Below, in pieces: positions 61,064 through 64,000 of a DNA stretch of 64,000 nt (positions are counted from its first letter, which is position 1; the number at the start of each line of letters is the position of its first letter). The stretch is from Azospirillum brasilense (GTDB lineage Bacteria; Pseudomonadota; Alphaproteobacteria; Azospirillales; Azospirillaceae). The notes under the pieces were generated by a model. The model did no database searches. It saw only the letters and a program-made list of their open reading frames with translations, and was not told where the DNA came from. Where the stretch lies: NCBI RefSeq assembly GCF_008365405.1, contig NZ_QOKV01000001.1, positions 186,001 to 250,000 of the forward strand, written 5' to 3'. The translations under genes and the position numbers were made by a program.

Positions 61064-61105
61064 GTCCGTCGGTGGCGCCGTGGCCGGCGTCACCGTGGGC
61101 CGCGT

Positions 61106-61133
61106 ATATAGCCGCTCGATCCGGGGGCTGCAA
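61106..61133 (-). promoter_or_regulatory. Promoter of tRNA-Pro copy 2
   Basis: On the minus strand TTGCAG (61133-61128), 16 bp, CTATAT (61111-61106), the same architecture as copy 1. Confidence 0.7.
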
Positions 61134-61172
61134 CGTGAAAATCACCCCCGGCGGCGAAAAAGTTCCCAAAGC

Positions 61173-62201
61173 TCAGAAATCGCGCTCGATCACGAAGTCC
61201 AGCACCTCCAGCAGGGCGGCCTTCACCGGGGTGTCCGGGAACAGGCCCAGCGCGTCGCGCGCGATGGCGCCGTAGTGGCGCGCGCGCTCCACGGTGTCCT
61301 TCAGCGCGTTGTGCTTGGCCATCAGCTCCTGGGCGCGCTCCAGGTCGCCCTCCTGCTGGTCCAGCTCCTCCATGGTGCGGCGCCAGAAGGCCCGCTCCTC
61401 GTCGTTGCCGCGGCGGAAAGCCAGCACGACCGGCAGGGTGATCTTGCCCTCGCGGAAGTCGTCGCCGACCGTCTTGCCCAGCTTCGCCTGGAAGGCCGAG
61501 TAATCCAGCACATCATCGACGAGCTGGAAGGCGATGCCCAGGTTCATGCCGTAGTCGTAGAGCGCCAGCTCCTCCGCCTGCGGGCGGGCGGCCACCACGG
61601 CGCCGACGCGGCAGGCCGCCGCGAACAGCTCCGCCGTCTTGGCCTTGATGACCTCCAGATAAGCCTGCTCGCTGGTCTCGGTGTCGTTGGTGGTGCGCAG
61701 CTGCAGCACCTCGCCCTCGGCGATCACCGCGGACGCCTTGGACAGGATGCGCAGCACGTCCAGCGACCCGACCTCCACCATCAGCTCGAAGCTGCGGGAG
61801 AACAGGAAGTCGCCGACCAGCACGCTGGCCTTGTTGCCGAACACCGCGTTCGCCGAGGCGAGCCCGCGACGCAGGTCGCTCTCGTCCACGACGTCGTCGT
61901 GCAGCAGGGTGGCGGTGTGGATGAACTCCACCACCGCGGCCAGCATTTTGTGGTCCTCGCCCTTGTAGCCGCACAACTCGGCGGCGGCGAGGGTGAGGAC
62001 GGGGCGCAGGCGCTTGCCGCCGGCGGCGATGAGATAGCCGGCAAGTTGCGGGATCATATCGACGGACGAATGCATCCGCTGGACGATGATCTCGTTCACC
62101 GCGCTCAGGTCATCGGCCACCAGGGCGGTCAGATCGTCGAGCGGGGTGGACTTCCGCCGTTTCGGCTCGAGGTTGGTCACGACCGCCAAGGTCGACTCCA
62201 A
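61173..62201 (-). CDS. ispB: Long-chain polyprenyl diphosphate synthase
   Basis: trans-Prenyltransferase of 342 residues that makes the quinone side chain. First Asp-rich motif 'LLHDDVVDESDLRRG' and second 'FQLVDDVLDYS', plus 'GGKRLRPVLTLAAAEL'. Chain length (octa- to decaprenyl) cannot be told; alphaproteobacteria usually make Q10. A promoter lies at 62232-62259. The tRNA genes lie downstream. Confidence 0.94.
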   Translation of the reverse strand: MESTLAVVTNLEPKRRKSTPLDDLTALVADDLSAVNEIIVQRMHSSVDMIPQLAGYLIAAGGKRLRPVLTLAAAELCGYKGEDHKMLAAVVEFIHTATLLHDDVVDESDLRRGLASANAVFGNKASVLVGDFLFSRSFELMVEVGSLDVLRILSKASAVIAEGEVLQLRTTNDTETSEQAYLEVIKAKTAELFAAACRVGAVVAARPQAEELALYDYGMNLGIAFQLVDDVLDYSAFQAKLGKTVGDDFREGKITLPVVLAFRRGNDEERAFWRRTMEELDQQEGDLERAQELMAKHNALKDTVERARHYGAIARDALGLFPDTPVKAALLEVLDFVIERDF

Positions 62202-62231
62202 TGATGATTGACGTGACGAATTCCGGCAGGG

Positions 62232-62259
62232 AGCATAACGGCATAGCCTCTTCGGTCAA
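62232..62259 (-). promoter_or_regulatory. Promoter of the polyprenyl synthase gene
   Basis: On the minus strand TTGACC (62259-62254), 16 bp, TATGCT (62237-62232), about 31 bp before the ATG. Confidence 0.6.
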
Positions 62260-62299
62260 GTCCGCAAGGCGAATAAGGGCACAGAACAGCCGGGATTTC

Positions 62300-62515
62300 A
62301 TGAAGGAACTTCTGCGCACCACCGATCCGGTCCGTCTGAGCTGGCTTCTCGCCCTGCTGGCCGACGCGGGAATCGAGGGGATCGTGCTGGACACCCACAC
62401 CAGCATCCTGGAGGGCTCCATCGGCGCCATCCCCCGCCGGCTGATGGTGGCGGAGGAGGACTATGCCGCTGCCTGCCGCCTGCTGCGCGACGCCGGGGAG
62501 GAACTGGGGGCGTAA
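62300..62515 (+). CDS. DUF2007-type small protein
   Basis: 71 residues: 'TDPVRLSWLLALLADAGIEG', 'VLDTHTSILEGSIGAIPRR' and 'LMVAEEDYAAACRLLRDAG', the pattern of the DUF2007 (putative signal transducing) family. Start ATG 62300; the upstream open frame adds nothing DUF2007-like. Divergent from the polyprenyl synthase gene. Function unknown. Confidence 0.82.
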   Translation: MKELLRTTDPVRLSWLLALLADAGIEGIVLDTHTSILEGSIGAIPRRLMVAEEDYAAACRLLRDAGEELGA

Positions 62516-62609
62516 GGGAGGGCGCGCCTCGTCGCCTTGTGGCCAAACGCCACGCAGGCACCGCGCCATGGGGCACGGTGCCTGCGTGGAGAGCAGGACG
62601 TGATGTTTG

Positions 62610-63731
62610 TCAGGTGGCCTGCGCGTCGGTCGTCTTTGCCTTGCCGGCGCTCGCCTTGAGAGCGTCAAGCAGCCCGTTGACCAGGGCATCGCGGGTGCTG
62701 GCCCCTTCGCCTTGCGAACCGCCCAGTCCGCCGCTCGCCAGTCCGCCGATGCCACCCGACTTCTGGGCGCTCGTTGCGAGAGCCGATTGCAGCATGGACA
62801 ATGCCGCCTGCGCGTTTCCGGCATCGTTCTTGGGTTTGGCGCTGTCCGCCTTTGCGCTTTCGGGTTTTGCGCTTTCGGCGTTCTGGGGCTGCAACGCACT
62901 CATCGCGGCCGTGGCCGTGGCCGGAGCGGCGGGGGGTGCCGCTTCCGGTGCTGCCGCTTTGGCTTTCGGCCCCAAACCTGGGACATCGGCAGCCTGAGCG
63001 TACTTGACGAAGGCGTCCTTGAAGACGGTTTGGTTGAAACCGAGTTCCCCCAGCTTCATCATGGCGTTGTAGCCTTCCTCCGACCCGATGCCCTCGCTCG
63101 TGGAGTCGCCACTGGCCTGCTGCTGCGTCAGAAACTCACCCTCCTTCCGCTTCAAGACGGCGGCGGCGGCGTTTCCGAACAGTTCGGTGAAGCCCGGTTC
63201 GCCGGTGTCCTTGAACGCATCGGAGGCTGCAAAGGCGGAGGTAGCCTCCTTCAACTGGTCTCTCAATTGATCGTGGCTGATTTCGCCGTTCGCATAGGCG
63301 TTGTGCGCGGCCTTGCGTCCCTCGGCGACTTGGCCGATGACCTTGTACGCCTCCTTCGGGTCGGGATGCTTCGCATAGGCGTTCTGGAAGGCTTGGTTCT
63401 CGGCTGACGTGTTCGGCGTTTCCTCAACGTATCGGTTGAACGTCGCGTATTCCGCAAGTTGCTGCAGGCCGCGCGCGACGTCGTCGGTGCTTGCCTTTCC
63501 CGAGGAGACGAACTCGTCAAGCATGGTCCGTGCCTTCGGGTCGAGATGCTTGAAAATCTCGGCCGTCTTTCCGGTCAGCGCTTGGCCCAGTTTGCTCATG
63601 GACAGGCTGTCGACGGTTTGTCCCGCCGTCTTAGCGCTTCCCGATGCGACCGGAGCGGACGAGACGGGTTTCCAATGTTCGGTGGTGACATACGTGGGTG
63701 TCTGTATAGAACCGCTCCCAATCACAGGCAT
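62610..63731 (-). CDS. Ala-rich protein of unknown function (373 aa)
   Basis: Not recognised. Residues 40-230 are helical ('LDPKARTMLDEFVSSGKAS', 'FTELFGNAAAAVLKRKEGEF'); residues about 255-310 are an Ala/Pro/Ser/Lys tract with imperfect 'ESAKxDSAKP' repeats; the C-terminus is Gly/Ser-rich then helical. The N-terminus has no signal peptide. It sits between the DUF2007 gene and an AT-rich end; codons are less GC-extreme than in its neighbours, which hints at transfer. It could be a secreted or effector-like protein, but nothing proves this. Confidence 0.65.
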   Translation of the reverse strand: MPVIGSGSIQTPTYVTTEHWKPVSSAPVASGSAKTAGQTVDSLSMSKLGQALTGKTAEIFKHLDPKARTMLDEFVSSGKASTDDVARGLQQLAEYATFNRYVEETPNTSAENQAFQNAYAKHPDPKEAYKVIGQVAEGRKAAHNAYANGEISHDQLRDQLKEATSAFAASDAFKDTGEPGFTELFGNAAAAVLKRKEGEFLTQQQASGDSTSEGIGSEEGYNAMMKLGELGFNQTVFKDAFVKYAQAADVPGLGPKAKAAAPEAAPPAAPATATAAMSALQPQNAESAKPESAKADSAKPKNDAGNAQAALSMLQSALATSAQKSGGIGGLASGGLGGSQGEGASTRDALVNGLLDALKASAGKAKTTDAQAT

Positions 63732-64000
63732 GGCACCCTCCTCGCGAGCATCTGTTTCATTGAAAGCATCCTATAAGAGATTTTCAACATTCGCAAGAGC
63801 TCACGGAAAGGCGTGCGAAGCATTTGCGGCTTGTCTCCATAGATTTCCTCCAAAAAACATCCTAGGTTTCCGCATCGCGGTCGAATTTATGGAGATTTTA
63901 ATTAGTTAGAAAACTAACTAATTAATAGTATTGCAGATGATATGAATGGACACATAAATATTTATGCGGGTATGCCGTGTCAACTTGACGCATTCAGTGC
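63732..64000. promoter_or_regulatory. AT-rich intergenic end of the window
   Basis: 269 bp, the most AT-rich stretch in the window. It holds a 12-bp palindrome (63899-63926) and no convincing gene. It probably carries the promoter of the 373-residue protein. Confidence 0.45.
63899..63926. repeat. Perfect 12-bp inverted repeat TTAATTAGTTAG
   Basis: Arms 63899-63910 and 63915-63926 with an AAAA loop. An operator for a dimeric regulator or a weak hairpin; its base composition is unlike the rest of the window. Confidence 0.7.

Larger units (their letters stand above)
60940..61067. repeat. Tandem duplication, copy 2 (tRNA-Pro unit)
   Basis: See copy 1; period 282 bp. The intervening promoter sequences are diverged except for the -35/-10 boxes. 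Confidence 0.9.

Overview
The window looks like chromosomal DNA of a high-GC alphaproteobacterium of the order Rhodospirillales, most probably Azospirillum. The grounds are the GC-rich codon use, the full division and cell wall (dcw) cluster with alphaproteobacterial members (long-linker FtsZ, long FtsL), alphaproteobacterial-style promoters with CTATAT-like -10 boxes, and family-typical neighbours (bamD, recN, ligA, lpxC). This is inference from gene content; no database was searched. I see no prophage, insertion sequence or CRISPR array.

Layout. 1-3 kb: a degenerate alpha/beta hydrolase and two NarL/FixJ-type response regulators in tandem. 3-11 kb: uvrD, an unrecognised protein, a GxxExxY-family gene broken by a nonsense codon and bracketed by inverted repeats, prmA, a TerB-like protein and an Xaa-Pro aminopeptidase. 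11.4-13.8 kb: a chemotaxis cassette of CheY and two different CheZ phosphatases, one with four copies of a FliM/CheZ-like CheY-docking motif. 14-22.5 kb: bamD, recN, a subtilase fused to two carbohydrate-binding repeats, a hypothetical gene, ligA and a bacteriohemerythrin.

23-44 kb is one long minus-strand block. Read in the direction of transcription it is mraZ, rsmH, ftsL, ftsI, murE, murF, mraY, murD, ftsW, murG, an unrecognised 86-residue reading frame, murC, murB, ddl, ftsQ, ftsA, ftsZ and then lpxC. Many junctions are ATGA stop-start overlaps, so translation is probably coupled. A promoter upstream of mraZ is covered by four TGGGN boxes at exact 10-bp period, the expected MraZ operator. 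The enzymes take UDP-MurNAc through UDP-MurNAc-pentapeptide to lipid II, while FtsQ/L/W/I/A/Z build the divisome.

44-50 kb: RNase P RNA, an AmpD-type amidase, an EamA exporter, an ABC-F ATPase, a DjlA-like co-chaperone and a GNAT acetyltransferase. 50-57 kb: a one-chain 5-oxoprolinase, an FAD-linked D-lactate/glycolate-type dehydrogenase, a beta-hydroxyacid dehydrogenase and two tiny proteins. 57-64 kb: a hybrid sensor kinase, an AhpD-like protein, two identical tRNA-Pro(CGG) genes made by a 282-bp tandem duplication, a long-chain polyprenyl diphosphate synthase, a DUF2007-type protein and an unrecognised Ala-rich protein beside an AT-rich end.

A family of CCCTCTCC-type palindromic elements is scattered between genes, and one copy is read in frame as the C-terminal tail of MurB.
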